From NCBI RefSeq assembly GCF_001666755.1, contig NZ_LZJC01000070.1, positions 1 to 53,116 on the forward strand: a stretch of DNA of 53,116 nt. Direction: 5' to 3'. The DNA comes from Mycobacterium sp. E1214 (GTDB lineage Bacteria; Actinomycetota; Actinomycetes; Mycobacteriales; Mycobacteriaceae). The notes under the pieces were generated by a model that was given only the letters and a program-made list of their open reading frames with translations, had not been told where the DNA came from and searched no databases. A program made the position numbers and the translations under genes. This document shows positions 37,701-45,682 of this stretch, piece after piece. Within the stretch, counting starts at the first letter, position 1. Each line of letters starts with the position of its first letter.

Positions 37701-38005
37701 GCGAACTGCTCGACATCGTGCGTTCGCACGCGGCCGCGGTGCTGGGACACAACTCCGCGGACGCGGTCGGCGCCGACCAGGAGTTCAAGGATTTGGGCTT
37801 CGATTCCCTGGGGGCCGTCGAATTCCGGAACCGCCTCAAATCAGTCACCGGCCTCAAGCTGCCGAGCACCGCGGTCTTCGATCATCCGACGCCAACCGCG
37901 TTGGCGCGATACCTGATTGGCGCGTTCGAATCCGATGAGGCTTCCGCGGACCAGGACAGCGGCGCAGCCGATTCGGGGGAGATGGTCTATGAAGTCGTCG
38001 TCTGA
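31796..38005 (+). CDS. Type I fully reducing modular polyketide synthase
   Basis: This is a single-module synthase of 2069 aa with order KS-AT-DH-ER-KR-ACP. Ketosynthase: about 15-440, Cys C187 in [10 protein letters not shown]322 in EAHGTGT, H362 in NIGHS. Acyltransferase: about 550-850, S637 in GHSQGE, with YASH at 737-740, which predicts methylmalonyl-CoA. Dehydratase: H944 and D1112. Enoylreductase: about 1370-1685, nucleotide motif [11 protein letters not shown]. Ketoreductase: [13 protein letters not shown] near 1690, Y1837. Carrier protein: S2004 in [10 protein letters not shown]. No thioesterase, docking coil or loading domain is seen. The domains remind me most of mycoketide synthase Pks12 modules, while total size resembles mycocerosic acid synthases. 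The product is probably a saturated methyl-branched acyl unit; iteration and release are unknown. A GGAG precedes the ATG by 4 bases. Confidence 0.95.
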   Translation: MSDHRLNDARERGAEPIAILGMGCRFPGGITSPDDLWQLLIEERDANSEFPVDRGWDLNALFGPDPEAPRATYVRAASFVTHAADFDPAFFGISPREAEATDPQQRLLLEAAWEALERSRIDPNSLHGSDTGVFFGVGAQEYGPRICDETEGFAGHLSTGTTTGVASGRVSYTLGLEGPALTVDTSCSSSLVAVHLAIQSLRSGECGLAVAGGATVVCSPSIFVGLGRLGALSQDGRCKPFAAAADGFGVAEGAGVLVLATLSRARSLGYPVLALIRGSAVGQDGASDGLSAPSGAAQEKVIRRALANAGLSAEDVAVVEAHGTGTMVGDPIEARALQATYGEAHSTASPLLIGSIKSNIGHSQQASGIAGMIKTIQSIRHGVLPATLNLDAPTPHVDWSSGTMEVVGSTRAWPDQPHQPRRAGVSSYGISGTNAHVILEQAPAESAAEEPADERPLIVPWILSAKSAPALAGQAARLRSFLDQHPDLDPVDVAYSLSTTRALFDHRAVAFGADRDEMLSGLEAIAGSEPAPNVVVGQATAAGRTVFVFPGQGSQWTGMAVELLDSAPAFGDQMRLCDKAFAEFVDWSLLDVVRNGAGAPDLNRVDVVQPVLFAVMVSLAAQWRAQGIEPDAVLGHSQGEIAAAYVAGALSLRDAARVVTLRSKALTAIAGTGGMVSIARPIGRVRTLIEPWAGSLSVAAHNGSSSTVVTGDAAACDELLVACEREDVQAKRIPVDYASHCAHVDQLRETLSAALSGLRPRTGDVVFISAVTGTEMDTANLDGEYWFTNLRQPVLFHQAVQWAHENGFDTFIESSPHPVLTIGLQESLENVGDDYAVVGTLRRGDGGLRGVMLAAADAHVNGKSPDWTEFFRGTGARHVDLPTYAFEHKRYWMDAGTGAIDASGLGISAAEHPLLGAIVPQADSDEVILTGRLSLASHPWLDDHKVFGTVIVPGAAMVEMALRAGECAGTPRVDELILLAPLIIDEHRGVAVQLVVGQWTESGERPVRLYSRIDDGVDRRWTRHAEGVLGPDVAATDQAEIEQWPPAGAEPIDVTELYQALAARGYEYGPTFRGLRAAWRHGGEVFVEATLPEQAHQKADPSRFGLHPVLLDSVLQGAAFGGVVTTSDVTRLPFEWQGVSLDVVGATQVRARIAFDYNDRISVFVMDDRGAAIGRIDSLALQSVSPSQLRVSTAADDEVYALDWLELAAPAGGRDEVATDHVTVLRFLTTASTGAALADGARQTLTHALHRVKNWLLSASRSDDARLVALTCGAIAIDSSEDVADLGQAAVWGLLRTAQAENPGQISLVDIDDWSRADFAVAEAVRRDESQLALRDGVFYAPRLSRATGERVGSPQLVEAEASWRLSTLGNGTLDSRNVFLRPWPESDRRLESGEVRIGLRCAGINFRDVLTALGMYPDPDADVGGEGSGVVLEVAEDVVRFAPGDRVMGMFFGAGSVVVADHRMLAPIPSGWSYAQAAAVPAVFLTAFYGLADLAHARAGERVLVHAATGGVGMAAVQLARLWGLEVYATASPGKWDTLRDMGFDEDHIANSRTLDFERKFSEATGGAGFDIVLNSLTGDFIDAGLRLLQRGGRFIEMGKADLRASGEIAERHPGVQYRAFDVFEAGPDRAQEIFGELVELFENGELHPLPARSWDIRHALDAYRFLSRARHVGKLVLSVPTPMKPEGTVLITGGTGLLGALLARHLVTHHGVRNLLLISRRGRAADGAATIESELTELGASVRIAACDAADRGALQTLLAEVPTEHPLTAVIHAAGVLNDAVFAAQTSRHLDEVLRPKVDAAWNLHELTADADLSAFILFSSVASLFGSLGQANYAAANAFLDGLAQHRRHRGLPGLSLAWGWWAQASGMTGHLYERDHARLSRMGFIPMTTEDGLALFDAALWQARSFAMPAQISRTAIRFDPSGTGLPSMFRGLIRTARRTAAPVESGSHLRQRLASMSAPEKESELLDIVRSHAAAVLGHNSADAVGADQEFKDLGFDSLGAVEFRNRLKSVTGLKLPSTAVFDHPTPTALARYLIGAFESDEASADQDSGAADSGEMVYEVVV

Positions 38006-38240
38006 TCCTCCGGCTCGGTGATTCGGGCGAATCCGGGCTAACGAAGCGCGCGGTTCAGGTGCCTGACAGCTTGCCCCAGCTCCGCTGACGAGGCGCCGGT
38101 CGACGGGGGAATGGGGACGGGCGGGACCCCACCAGCGACCCACGGGTTGGATTTTGCGTGCGGTTAGCGGCTTCAATGGTCACGGGTAGCACGTCGTACG
38201 CGCCCTGATACTGCACACGAGACGCTGAAGAGGAGCTCTC

Positions 38241-38681
38241 ATGACCTATCGCCGTCTTGCTTGGGCGCTCGGCGTGGCGGTGGCCGCGGCCGTCGTCCCA
38301 GTCCAAGCCCACGGCGAGCCGCCGACGAAGTGTCTCACCAACACCCCCAAGGGCAAGCAGGTCTACGTGCCCTGCGACCTGCTCAACGCGGGTGCGAACT
38401 TTCCGCCGGGGCAGCGGTGCCCTCCGCCGCTGGAGCAGTACTCCAAAGATGTCGCGGAATGGTGCGGTGACGGGCCCGGCCTGGCGAGCACGACGCCCAC
38501 GACGCCCACGACTCCGACGACGCCCACGACACCCACGACTCCGACAACTCCCACGACGCCGACCAGCCCCACCCGCCCCACAAGCTCCACGAGCTCCACG
38601 AGCCCGAGCTCCCCGACCCCGACCAGTCCTGCCACCACCACGAGCCTTCCGACCCCGGCAGCTCCGGCGAATGCGCAGTGA
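38241..38681 (+). CDS. Secreted Thr-Pro repeat protein
   Basis: This is a 146-aa exported protein. Residues 1-24 form a Sec signal peptide with RR near the N-terminus, a hydrophobic core (LGVAVAAAVV), and a VQA-HG cleavage site. A small domain follows with four cysteines (KCLTN, VPCDL, QRCPP, EWCGD), likely two disulfides. Then comes a mucin-like tail with eight TTP units and Ser/Thr/Pro-rich sequence to the end. Such tails are typical substrates of mycobacterial protein O-mannosyltransferase. GAGGAG lies before the ATG. It overlaps the next gene by 11 bases, which suggests paired function. Family not recognised. Confidence 0.85.
   Translation: MTYRRLAWALGVAVAAAVVPVQAHGEPPTKCLTNTPKGKQVYVPCDLLNAGANFPPGQRCPPPLEQYSKDVAEWCGDGPGLASTTPTTPTTPTTPTTPTTPTTPTTPTSPTRPTSSTSSTSPSSPTPTSPATTTSLPTPAAPANAQ
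38490..38561 (+). repeat. Eight-unit 9-bp coding tandem repeat (Thr-Thr-Pro)
   Basis: Eight consecutive 9-base units of the type ACG-ACN-CCN encode TTP repeats. Third-position variation between units shows that the repeat is not brand new. Copy number is likely to vary between strains through slippage. Confidence 0.9.
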
Positions 38682-40164
38682 GGGCGTCGCGCTCCGCAAG
38701 GGCATCGCCGTCGGGACTGCCCTGCTGACGGTCGTTGCCGCCTGCTCCCGCGGGGGCGCAGCACACCACCCGTCCAGCGGTACAGCACAGGCAACGCAGC
38801 CGTCCGTTGCCGTCGCCGCGCCCGATTTCGCGAACGTCTCCGCACTGATCACCGACGCGATCGCGGCGAACAAACTGCCCGGCGCGGTGGTGGTGATCGG
38901 GCACGGCGGGGAGGTGGTCTTCCATCGGGCTTACGGCTCGCGCAAGCTTGCGGGCGAACCCGGATTAGAGGGAATACCCGCGCCCGCCGAGCCGATGACC
39001 GAGGACACCATCTTCGACCTGGCGTCGCTGACCAAGAGCCTCGCCACGGCGACGGCCGTCATGCAGCTCGCCGAGCGCGGCTCAGTCTCGATCGACGAGC
39101 CCGTGCAGCGCTACCTGCCCGGCTTCAATACCGCGGGCGATCCTCGCCGTGCGCAGGTCACCGTCCGCATGTTGCTGACGCACACCTCGGGGTTGCCGGG
39201 CGACGTGAACCTCGGGGACCCGTGGGGGCTGGACGGGCCGGACAAGGCGGAAGGTATCCGTCGAGCGCTCACGACCCCGCTGGAGTCGGGCCCCGGCGGC
39301 GGCTACAGCTACTCCGATATCAACTTCATCGTGCTCGGCGCCTTGGTCGAAAAGCTCAGTGAGACGGCGTTAGACGGCTACGCGCAACAACACGTCTTCG
39401 ACCCCCTCCGCATGACGGACACCCGCTACCTTCCGCTGGCCAAGGCGTGCGGGCCGCACAGCACGATCGGTTCGGCCATCGCCTGGACGTCCGCGCCCGG
39501 CGACGGGCGGCCATGCCCTGCCGGCACTTTCGACGTCGGCATCCTGCCGCGGGTCGCACCGACCGCGCGCGACGAAGAGAGCAGGGGCGACCCGGGCGCG
39601 AATCCCGACCTGGACCGCCTGCTGCGGGGCACCGTGCAGGACACCACCGCCCGGCGCATGGGAGGAGTCGCCGGTCACGCCGGCGTGTTCTCGACGGCTC
39701 ACGACGTCAGCCTTTTCGCGCAAGCGCTGCTCGACCGGCTCGCGGGCCGCCCCAGCGAGTTTCCGTTGACACAAGCAACTCTGGAGCTGATGACCAGTCC
39801 GCAGCAGCCGGGACACAACGCCCACCAACTCGACGCCGCCAATGCGGCCAGTCGAGCGGCCGTCAGCGGCGGCCCGGACGCGAAGGACCCGTTGCTCGCT
39901 CCGCACTACCCCGCGATCGCGGGTGCGGATGTGCGCGGGCTCGGCTGGGACATCGACACCGCCGACTCGCTGGCGCGGGGAGCCGTCTTTCCGATAGGCA
40001 GCTTCGGCCACACGGGCTTCACCGGAACCTCACTGTGGATGGACCCGGGCTCGGACACGTACATCGTTCTGCTCTCGAACTCGATCCAGGTGCGCGGCAG
40101 CCCGCCGATGTCGAGATTACGCGGTGAGGTCGCGACGGTAGCGGCGCGCGCGCTGCATCTGTGA
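38671..40164 (+). CDS. Beta-lactamase-fold lipoprotein (class C/esterase family)
   Basis: This serine hydrolase of the PF00144 beta-lactamase family has 497 aa. A lipoprotein signal ends in VVAAC near residue 25 (LLTVVAACSRGG), so the protein is probably anchored outside the membrane. Catalytic motifs are S119-L-T-K122 in DLASLTKSLA, Y214-S-D in place of the usual YxN, and H447-T-G for the third motif. The YSD variant and the length suggest a D-Ala peptidase or esterase rather than a drug-hydrolysing beta-lactamase. The ATG overlaps the end of the Thr-Pro repeat gene. The polyketide synthase lies upstream; transesterification of its product is a speculation only. Confidence 0.88.
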   Translation: MRSEGVALRKGIAVGTALLTVVAACSRGGAAHHPSSGTAQATQPSVAVAAPDFANVSALITDAIAANKLPGAVVVIGHGGEVVFHRAYGSRKLAGEPGLEGIPAPAEPMTEDTIFDLASLTKSLATATAVMQLAERGSVSIDEPVQRYLPGFNTAGDPRRAQVTVRMLLTHTSGLPGDVNLGDPWGLDGPDKAEGIRRALTTPLESGPGGGYSYSDINFIVLGALVEKLSETALDGYAQQHVFDPLRMTDTRYLPLAKACGPHSTIGSAIAWTSAPGDGRPCPAGTFDVGILPRVAPTARDEESRGDPGANPDLDRLLRGTVQDTTARRMGGVAGHAGVFSTAHDVSLFAQALLDRLAGRPSEFPLTQATLELMTSPQQPGHNAHQLDAANAASRAAVSGGPDAKDPLLAPHYPAIAGADVRGLGWDIDTADSLARGAVFPIGSFGHTGFTGTSLWMDPGSDTYIVLLSNSIQVRGSPPMSRLRGEVATVAARALHL

Positions 40165-40182
40165 GCAAGTGGGCGCCCATGC

Positions 40183-40830
40183 TCAATCGAAAACCGTTGC
40201 CAGATCTGGATTCCGCCAATGGGTCCGCATGAGCTGCAGCTGGTCCTCGACGACCGATGCCGACAACGGGGGCAACGCGTCGACGTCGAACCAGTCGATC
40301 GCCGACGTTTCGGTGTCCTCGGGTGCCACACGACCCCGCTCGCGGCACAGGAAGAACAGCTTGTAGACGTGGAAGAGGGGCAGCCGCCCAGACCCTCGGC
40401 CCTGCTTGTCCTGGTCGACTACGGCGACGAGCTTGTCGACATCGACGACCAAACCGGCCTCTTCGCGCACCTCTTTGGCGACCGCCTCCGCCGGGCTTTC
40501 CAGTACGTCGCACCAGCCCCCCGGCAGGGTCCAACAGCCGTCGGCGCGCTCTTGCACCAGCAAGACCCGCTCGCTCGAGTCGAAGATCGCACCACGCACC
40601 GACACCTTGGGAGTCATGTACCCGCTGTCCATGGCGACCGCGGCTCGTAACCGCTCGGGCCCGCCCTCGCTGATCAGCCCCAGCAGTTCCTCGCCGCACC
40701 GACGTACCTGTTCGTAGCGTTTGCGGTCGAAAGGATCCTCGGTGAAGCTCAGACCGTTCTGCGCGACGGCGAGCAGAGTCAGTGCTTGGTGGCGGATCAG
40801 TGCGGCGGCCTCAGGCGCTGGCGAACACAT
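40183..40830 (-). CDS. Nudix hydrolase with N-terminal helical domain
   Basis: This Nudix-fold hydrolase of 215 aa starts from MCSPAPEAAA. Residues 1-65 form a helical domain seen in the ADP-ribose-pyrophosphatase YjhB type (IRHQALTLLAVAQNGLSF). Residues 75-215 hold the Nudix domain. The box reads GWCDVLESPAEAVAKEVREEAG and differs from consensus by Lys for the usual Arg, while the metal-binding Glu residues are kept. The substrate is likely a nucleoside diphosphate derivative or a nucleotide sugar. It converges on the lipoprotein gene with an 18-base gap. A longer frame to 40929 exists without a ribosome site. Confidence 0.87.
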   Translation of the reverse strand: MCSPAPEAAALIRHQALTLLAVAQNGLSFTEDPFDRKRYEQVRRCGEELLGLISEGGPERLRAAVAMDSGYMTPKVSVRGAIFDSSERVLLVQERADGCWTLPGGWCDVLESPAEAVAKEVREEAGLVVDVDKLVAVVDQDKQGRGSGRLPLFHVYKLFFLCRERGRVAPEDTETSAIDWFDVDALPPLSASVVEDQLQLMRTHWRNPDLATVFD

Positions 40831-41196
40831 GGCCTCCAGTGTGCCCGCCGGGGTTCGCCTCGCCTCGCGCCCCGTCGCTCCGCCCCCGTCACGCGGATGG
40901 TGATCGCGTGCATGCGTAGCGAGCGTCACGGCATCCAGTTCGGTGCTCGTTCGATCCCAACACGTTCCAAAGGTGCTGCTTCACAACGGCTTCGGCCGGC
41001 CCTCAGCCTCGCGAAAACGACTCTGGCGGCCAGCCGGATCGGCCCGGCGCCCCGAGGCTCGATTGCGCCGGAGCGCGGAGTTGATACGCTTCGACGTGGC
41101 CCGGTGGTCAGGCGTGAGGCCGGGCCTTGCGCTTCTGGACAAGCCAACGCCGGCCGTGAACGGGTGACCGGCCCACCGACCGCCTTGGAGGATTTC
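40831..41196. other. Spacer between Nudix and methyltransferase genes
   Basis: These 366 bases are non-coding between divergent genes. Both promoters should be here, but I cannot place them with confidence. A TTGATA hexamer near 41080 has no matching -10 box. Open frames crossing the region have no ribosome sites or known motifs. Confidence 0.5.
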
Positions 41197-41217
41197 ATGC
41201 GCAGGTGCGCGTCATGA
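41197..41217 (+). CDS. Six-residue upstream ORF (MRRCAS)
   Basis: An ideal GGAGG at 41187-41191 lies 5 bases before an ATG whose frame is MRRCAS-stop. The stop TGA overlaps the methyltransferase ATG as ATGA at 41214-41217. The best ribosome site of the locus therefore serves the mini-ORF, and the methyltransferase would be translated by reinitiation. It could be a leader peptide or a relic of a changed start. Confidence 0.45.
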   Translation: MRRCAS

Positions 41218-41957
41218 CCGATGCCGCTTGGGTTCTCTATACCGAGCAGATGGATAAGGTCGACGGCTGGTTCTTCGAGGCGGACGTCGAGATGTTCAGC
41301 AAGCTGCTCGCCAGCCAAACGGCGGAGGGCGTCACGGGCGACATCCTGGAGATTGGTGCGTATCAGGGCAAGTCCGCCATCCTCATGGGCTACAGCCTCC
41401 GCGATGACGAAGAGCTGGTCATCTGCGACCTCTTCAGCGACGTGATGCACCACGCTGACATCTCGGCGAGGCCGCGCCAGCAGTACGCGGGTCTAGAGCA
41501 ACAACAATTCCTGGCCAATTGGGATCGCTTTCACACGCGTCGACCCACACTCGCGGTGTGTGAGTCGACGCAGCTGGATCTGGGGGATCGGGCGCTGCGC
41601 TTCGCGCACATCGACGGATGCCACAGTTACCGGTGCGTCGCCAGCGACATCCGCCTCGCGCTCTCGCACATGGCCTCACGGGGCGTGATCGCGCTCGATG
41701 ACTATCGCGGCGTCGAGACGCCCGGCGTGGCCGCGGCCATCTGGCAAGCGGTCGGCAACGGCGTCCTCTTCCCCTTCGCCGCCACGTACATGAAGCTTTA
41801 TGCCTGCGCGTCCGCCGCCGATCAGAGCTATTGGGCGAAGCGGGTGCGGGATCGCGGCGATATCTGCGTGCTGCCGGACTTCGATCTGCCCACCTATCAG
41901 GAAGTTTCGGCCGCCCAGCTCGACAGCTCGACCGGGCACGACGTGGCCGAATCCTGA
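41214..41957 (+). CDS. Class I SAM-dependent methyltransferase (Methyltransf_24 type)
   Basis: This Rossmann-fold methyltransferase has 247 aa from MTDAAWVLYT. The SAM-binding motif I is GDILEIGAYQGKSAIL near residue 45. Motif II contains EELVICDLF, and LRFAHIDGCHSYRCVASDI is the acidic metal-or-substrate loop typical of the family. Such enzymes O-methylate sugars and polyketide hydroxyls in antibiotic and glycolipid clusters. Its stop is one base from that of the convergent glycosyltransferase gene. A GTG at 41205 is in frame but lacks a well-placed ribosome site. The sugar or lipid substrate is inferred from the neighbours. Confidence 0.85.
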   Translation: MTDAAWVLYTEQMDKVDGWFFEADVEMFSKLLASQTAEGVTGDILEIGAYQGKSAILMGYSLRDDEELVICDLFSDVMHHADISARPRQQYAGLEQQQFLANWDRFHTRRPTLAVCESTQLDLGDRALRFAHIDGCHSYRCVASDIRLALSHMASRGVIALDDYRGVETPGVAAAIWQAVGNGVLFPFAATYMKLYACASAADQSYWAKRVRDRGDICVLPDFDLPTYQEVSAAQLDSSTGHDVAES

Positions 41958-41958
41958 C

Positions 41959-43188
41959 TTAACCCGGCGGCCGCTCGGACGGCACCGACCCGTCCTCGGT
42001 CGGCAGCCGCGGCGAGGCTGAAGTTCCTTGCCGGACAGCCTCTTCCAGCAGGTCGGCGGCGGCCGCGGCGCTCTGCGCAGGAGGACTCAGGTGCGCGGCC
42101 ACCTCGCGGGTTCGAGCGACACACTGTGGTGTGAGGATGGACCGCAGGTCCGAAACCAGGGTGTCCGGCGTCATCTCGGAGAAGTGGCGCCCGATGCCGA
42201 CGCCGAGCTGATTGACCGCAGCCGCCCACATCGGTTGGTCGACCGACACCGCGAGGGCCAGGGTCGGAACGCCGGCCCTGATACCGGCGAACGTGGTGCC
42301 CGGTCCCGCGTGATGAACGACCGCGCGGCAGGCGGGGAACACCGCCGCGTGGTTCGACGATCCCACGATCTTCACGTGGTCGGCGGCGGCCAGATGCGTG
42401 AAATCGCTGATGCCGCTGGAGATCAACGCCCGCTCACCGAGCTGCGCGCACGCATCGCTGATCGTGGTGAGCAGGTCCTCGGGGAAGGCGACGCGTGCGC
42501 TGCTGCCGAACCCGAAGTAAATCGGCGGGGTCCCCGCGTCGATCCACGAAGCGACCTCCGCATCCAGCTCCGTCGACAACTCGAGCGTCAGACCCCCGAC
42601 GAAAGGCCGCCGGACGTCGAACTTCGCCCATTCGGCACCCAGGCCGGGAAAGAACAGTTCGTCGTAGGCCTGCAGTTCCAGCGGTATCTGTGCACCGGCT
42701 CCCGGGCGTTCCGGCAGACCGAGGGTGCGGCGTTGGGCCACCTCGGCCTCCTTGGTGATCTGCGAGCCCGGATCGTTCGGCGGAAGCGGATAGATGTGCA
42801 GCGCCGCCTGCGCGATGCCATGGTACTCGGCGACGTTGGCGGCCAGGCCCTGCTCGCTCGCGTCCGTAAGGATCAGGTCGGCGCCCTCGGACAGCGACAC
42901 GAGCGCCGCACCTAGCGACGGCCAGAGTTCATTGAAGTCCCGCAGTATCTCCCATGCCATGAGCACGGGGTTGGGCGTATCACCCCATTTACGAGCAATA
43001 TTGGCGTTCTGCTCCGTCTGGTCGCGGCCGTGCGGAACGGCGGTGAGGCCCGCGGAAGCGACGAAGTCGAGATAGTTCGGCGGGGCCGCCATTCGCACCT
43101 CGTGGCCGCGGCGGTGCAACTCCCGCGCGACGGTGGCGCACGGCTCGACGTCGCCGCGAGTTCCCAAGGTTGCCAGGGCGAACTTCAT
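41959..43188 (-). CDS. GT1-family glycosyltransferase (UGT-like)
   Basis: This GT-B fold glycosyltransferase has 409 aa from MKFALATLGT. The N-terminal acceptor half starts FALATLGTRGDVEP and GHEVRMAAP. The C-terminal nucleotide-sugar half carries PPIYFGFGSS and the donor-binding region with HHAGPGTTFAGIRAGVP and DQPMWAAAV. It resembles mycobacterial glycolipid transferases of the Gtf/Rtf group and antibiotic sugar transferases. It lies 46 bases downstream of a UDP-sugar gene on the same strand. A GTG at 43194 is an alternative start, but the GAGG spacing favours the ATG. The acceptor could be the polyketide or its lipid, which is unproven. Confidence 0.92.
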   Translation of the reverse strand: MKFALATLGTRGDVEPCATVARELHRRGHEVRMAAPPNYLDFVASAGLTAVPHGRDQTEQNANIARKWGDTPNPVLMAWEILRDFNELWPSLGAALVSLSEGADLILTDASEQGLAANVAEYHGIAQAALHIYPLPPNDPGSQITKEAEVAQRRTLGLPERPGAGAQIPLELQAYDELFFPGLGAEWAKFDVRRPFVGGLTLELSTELDAEVASWIDAGTPPIYFGFGSSARVAFPEDLLTTISDACAQLGERALISSGISDFTHLAAADHVKIVGSSNHAAVFPACRAVVHHAGPGTTFAGIRAGVPTLALAVSVDQPMWAAAVNQLGVGIGRHFSEMTPDTLVSDLRSILTPQCVARTREVAAHLSPPAQSAAAAADLLEEAVRQGTSASPRLPTEDGSVPSERPPG

Positions 43189-43234
43189 GGCCACAGCCTC
43201 ACTCTCGGGGATGTGCCGGTGGCGACAGCGCCGC

Positions 43235-44188
43235 CTAGGTCTGACATTTCAGAGCCTCTCGAAAGTAAGCGATGGTCCGCTCGGCGCCCTGGTCGAACGA
43301 CACCTGGGGGCGCCAGCCGAGGCGGGACTCGGCGAGACTGATGTCAGGCTTGCGCTTGCGCGGGTCGTCGGGGGGAAGTGGCTCGAAGACGGTGACCGAA
43401 GGCGACCGGGTCATCTCCGTGATGATCCTTGCGGTCTCCAGAACCGTCAATTCCGTCGGGCTGCCGAGGTTGACCGGTCCTGTGAACGAGGGCTCGCTCC
43501 TCGCCATGATCATGAGGCCCCGCACCAGATCGTCGACGTAGCAAAACGATCGCGTCTGGCTACCGTCACCGAATACCGTGATTGGATTGCCTTGCAGCGC
43601 TTGGACGATGAAGGAGGAGATGATCCTTCCGTCTTCGATGTCCATTCTCGGGCCGTAGGTGTTGAAAATCCGGACGACCTTGATCGCAACGCCGTACAGG
43701 CGGGCATACTCGAGCATCAGCGTCTCGGCGACGCGCTTGCCTTCCTCGTAGCAGCCCCGAGTGCCGAAGCAGTTGACATTTCCCCAGTAGCTTTCGGACT
43801 GCGGGTGGACGGCCGGGTCACCGTAGACCTCGCTGGTCGACGCCTGCAGCATGGTTGCGCCGCTCTCTCGCGCCAGTTCCAACAGGTTCTTCGTCCCGAC
43901 GTAGTTGGTCTCGAGGGTGAACAGCGGGTCCCGTTGGTAGGCGCGCGGCGACGCGGGGCACGCCAGGTTGAAGACGGTGTCGACCGGGCCCGTCAGCGCC
44001 GCGGTCAACGGTTGGGTGATGTCGTGCTCGAGGAAGCCGAAGCCCGGGTCCGAATCCAGATGTGCGATGTTCTCGCGCCTGCCGGTGCAGAAATTGTCCA
44101 CGCCGAGCACCTCGACGCCCTCGCGGCGGAGACGATCGCACAGATGGGACCCCAGGAACCCGGCGGCGCCCGCGACCAGGGCTCTCAT
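43235..44188 (-). CDS. NAD-dependent nucleotide-sugar enzyme, UDP-glucuronate decarboxylase-like
   Basis: This extended short-chain dehydrogenase has 317 aa from MRALVAGAAG. The NAD motif GAAGFLG is at 7-13, followed by VDNFCTGRRENI. The catalytic pair is Y147 and K151 in GCYEEGKR, with the Ser/Thr of STSEVYGDP upstream. The VDNF-TGR-NI and GCY-EGKR motifs point to UDP-xylose synthase (UDP-glucuronate decarboxylase) or a close relative; dTDP-glucose dehydratase is less likely. It would supply the sugar donor for the downstream glycosyltransferase. AGGAG lies 8 bases before the ATG. The open frame continues a few codons upstream. Confidence 0.88.
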   Translation of the reverse strand: MRALVAGAAGFLGSHLCDRLRREGVEVLGVDNFCTGRRENIAHLDSDPGFGFLEHDITQPLTAALTGPVDTVFNLACPASPRAYQRDPLFTLETNYVGTKNLLELARESGATMLQASTSEVYGDPAVHPQSESYWGNVNCFGTRGCYEEGKRVAETLMLEYARLYGVAIKVVRIFNTYGPRMDIEDGRIISSFIVQALQGNPITVFGDGSQTRSFCYVDDLVRGLMIMARSEPSFTGPVNLGSPTELTVLETARIITEMTRSPSVTVFEPLPPDDPRKRKPDISLAESRLGWRPQVSFDQGAERTIAYFREALKCQT

Positions 44189-44378
44189 CTTGCGTTCTCC
44201 TTCGCTTCGGCACACGCCGTGGCGCTCGGGCGCGGGCGCTTCGGATCATAGATCTTCACGTCTCCGCCCACCGTTGCGGAACCGGCGGGGGAGCGCCGCG
44301 GTCCAAGCGCCGGCGGGATATGCAGGTAGGGCTCCGCTCAGCGTGGTTCGACCAGCGTGAGCCAGATCTCCGCGGCCG

Positions 44379-44530
44379 TCACTGCAGCGTGAGTTTGTGG
44401 ACGCGTTCATCGTAGGGGACGAGTTCGCGGGCGCGCCCGGCGCGGATCTTGGCGACGAAATCAGGATTGGCCAGGGCGGCGCGCCCCACGGCGGCGATGT
44501 CGAATTCGCCGCGTTCGAGAACGAGCGTTC
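44379..44530 (-). pseudogene. Relic of an old-yellow-enzyme-type NADH:flavin oxidoreductase
   Basis: The last 45-50 codons of an old-yellow-enzyme gene remain: LVLERGEFDIAAVGRAALANP, then FVAKIRAGRARELVPYDERV and a stop. This is the C-terminal substrate/FMN-binding end of the family (about 360 aa when whole). Continuing upstream in the frame gives no further similarity, and from 44628 the other strand codes for a different reductase. The N-terminal seven-eighths of the gene is missing, marking a deletion or recombination junction near 44530. Confidence 0.7.
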
Positions 44531-44627
44531 GCGTTTGTCGGCGATATGGCGTCGCCACCCGGGCATACGGACCGGGGTCGGTTCCGTTAGCACGAAGGTG
44601 CAGAACGACCGAACTGAGGGGAGTGCC

Positions 44628-45641
44628 ATGCGCGCATACCGTTTCCGGGGCAGCGCCGGACTGGACGGCTTGGAATTGCATGACGAACCCGTCCCGTCGC
44701 CGCAGCGTGGGGAACTTCTGCTGCGCGTGACGGCTGTATCGCTGAACTACCGCGACGTAGCGATCCCGCTGGGCCGCTACGTCCGCGACAGCAAGCCGGG
44801 GCTGATTCCGTGCAGCGACGCTGCCGCCGAAGTCGTCGCGGTGGGTCCGGGCGTGACCGATTACCGGCCGGGCGACCGCGTCGTGAGCGCGTTCCACTCT
44901 CGCTGGTTCGGCGGTCCGCTACCAGCCACGGCGAATTCCGATAGCTATGGCAGCGGACAGGATGGCTGGCTCACCGAGTACAAGGTGGTTTCGCGCGAGG
45001 CCGTCCTTCCTATTCCCCAGGAGATGCCGGACGAACACGCCGCCACGCTGCCCTGCGCCGGCGTCACGGCCTGGAATGCGCTCAATGGCCCGACGCCAGT
45101 CCGGGCCGGACAAACCGTGCTGACGCTCGGCACCGGTGGCGTCTCGATCTTCGCCCTGCAACTCGCGAAAATCCTCGGTGGTCGTGTCGTCGCGACGACC
45201 TCCAGCGCTGAAAAGGCCGCGCGGCTGCGGGAATTGGGCGCTGACGACGTCGTCAACTACCGCAGCCATCCCGAGTGGGGGACGCAGGTACGCGAGCTGA
45301 CCGGCGGCCGTGGGGTGGACCGCGTGATCGAAGTGGGAGGACCGGCCACCATCAACCAGTCGCTGCGGGCGATCGCCACGGGAGGGGAGGTCACTCTCAT
45401 CGGGTTCCTCAGTGAGGACAACCCGGGCATCGACTACTTCGCGCTTCGGGGAGCTGGCGCCATCACACGGTCCATCACGGTCGGTGACCGCACCCAATTG
45501 CACGAGCTCATTCGCGCTGCCGCCGTCACCGGCCTCACGCCCGTGATCGACGACGTCATCGAATTCGCGGACGCTAAAACCGCTTTCGAGCGGCTACGCG
45601 ACGGCAAGCACATCGGCAAACTCGTCATCCGAGTCGGTTGA
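44628..45641 (+). CDS. Zinc-binding-alcohol-dehydrogenase-family (quinone reductase-like) protein
   Basis: This medium-chain dehydrogenase/reductase of 337 aa starts from MRAYRFRGSA. The GroES-like part has VSLNYRDVAIPLGRYV and PCSDAAAEVVAVGPGV. The nucleotide-binding site is LTLGTGGVSIFALQLAK. It lacks the structural zinc cysteines, so it is a quinone or enone reductase type rather than a true alcohol dehydrogenase. GAGGGGAG lies 6 bases before the ATG. It abuts the junction with the old-yellow-enzyme relic, whose role it may have replaced. Longer upstream frame 44397-44627 is antisense to that relic. The substrate is unknown. Confidence 0.9.
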   Translation: MRAYRFRGSAGLDGLELHDEPVPSPQRGELLLRVTAVSLNYRDVAIPLGRYVRDSKPGLIPCSDAAAEVVAVGPGVTDYRPGDRVVSAFHSRWFGGPLPATANSDSYGSGQDGWLTEYKVVSREAVLPIPQEMPDEHAATLPCAGVTAWNALNGPTPVRAGQTVLTLGTGGVSIFALQLAKILGGRVVATTSSAEKAARLRELGADDVVNYRSHPEWGTQVRELTGGRGVDRVIEVGGPATINQSLRAIATGGEVTLIGFLSEDNPGIDYFALRGAGAITRSITVGDRTQLHELIRAAAVTGLTPVIDDVIEFADAKTAFERLRDGKHIGKLVIRVG

Positions 45642-45682
45642 ACACTCGGTAGCGCGCGAGCAGTGACCGACGTCGGCCCGGA

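Noticed and set aside
38487..38630. CRISPR array or minisatellite in non-coding DNA
   Set aside because: The 9-bp units are contiguous, without spacers, and keep a single Thr-Thr-Pro reading frame inside a signal-peptide protein.
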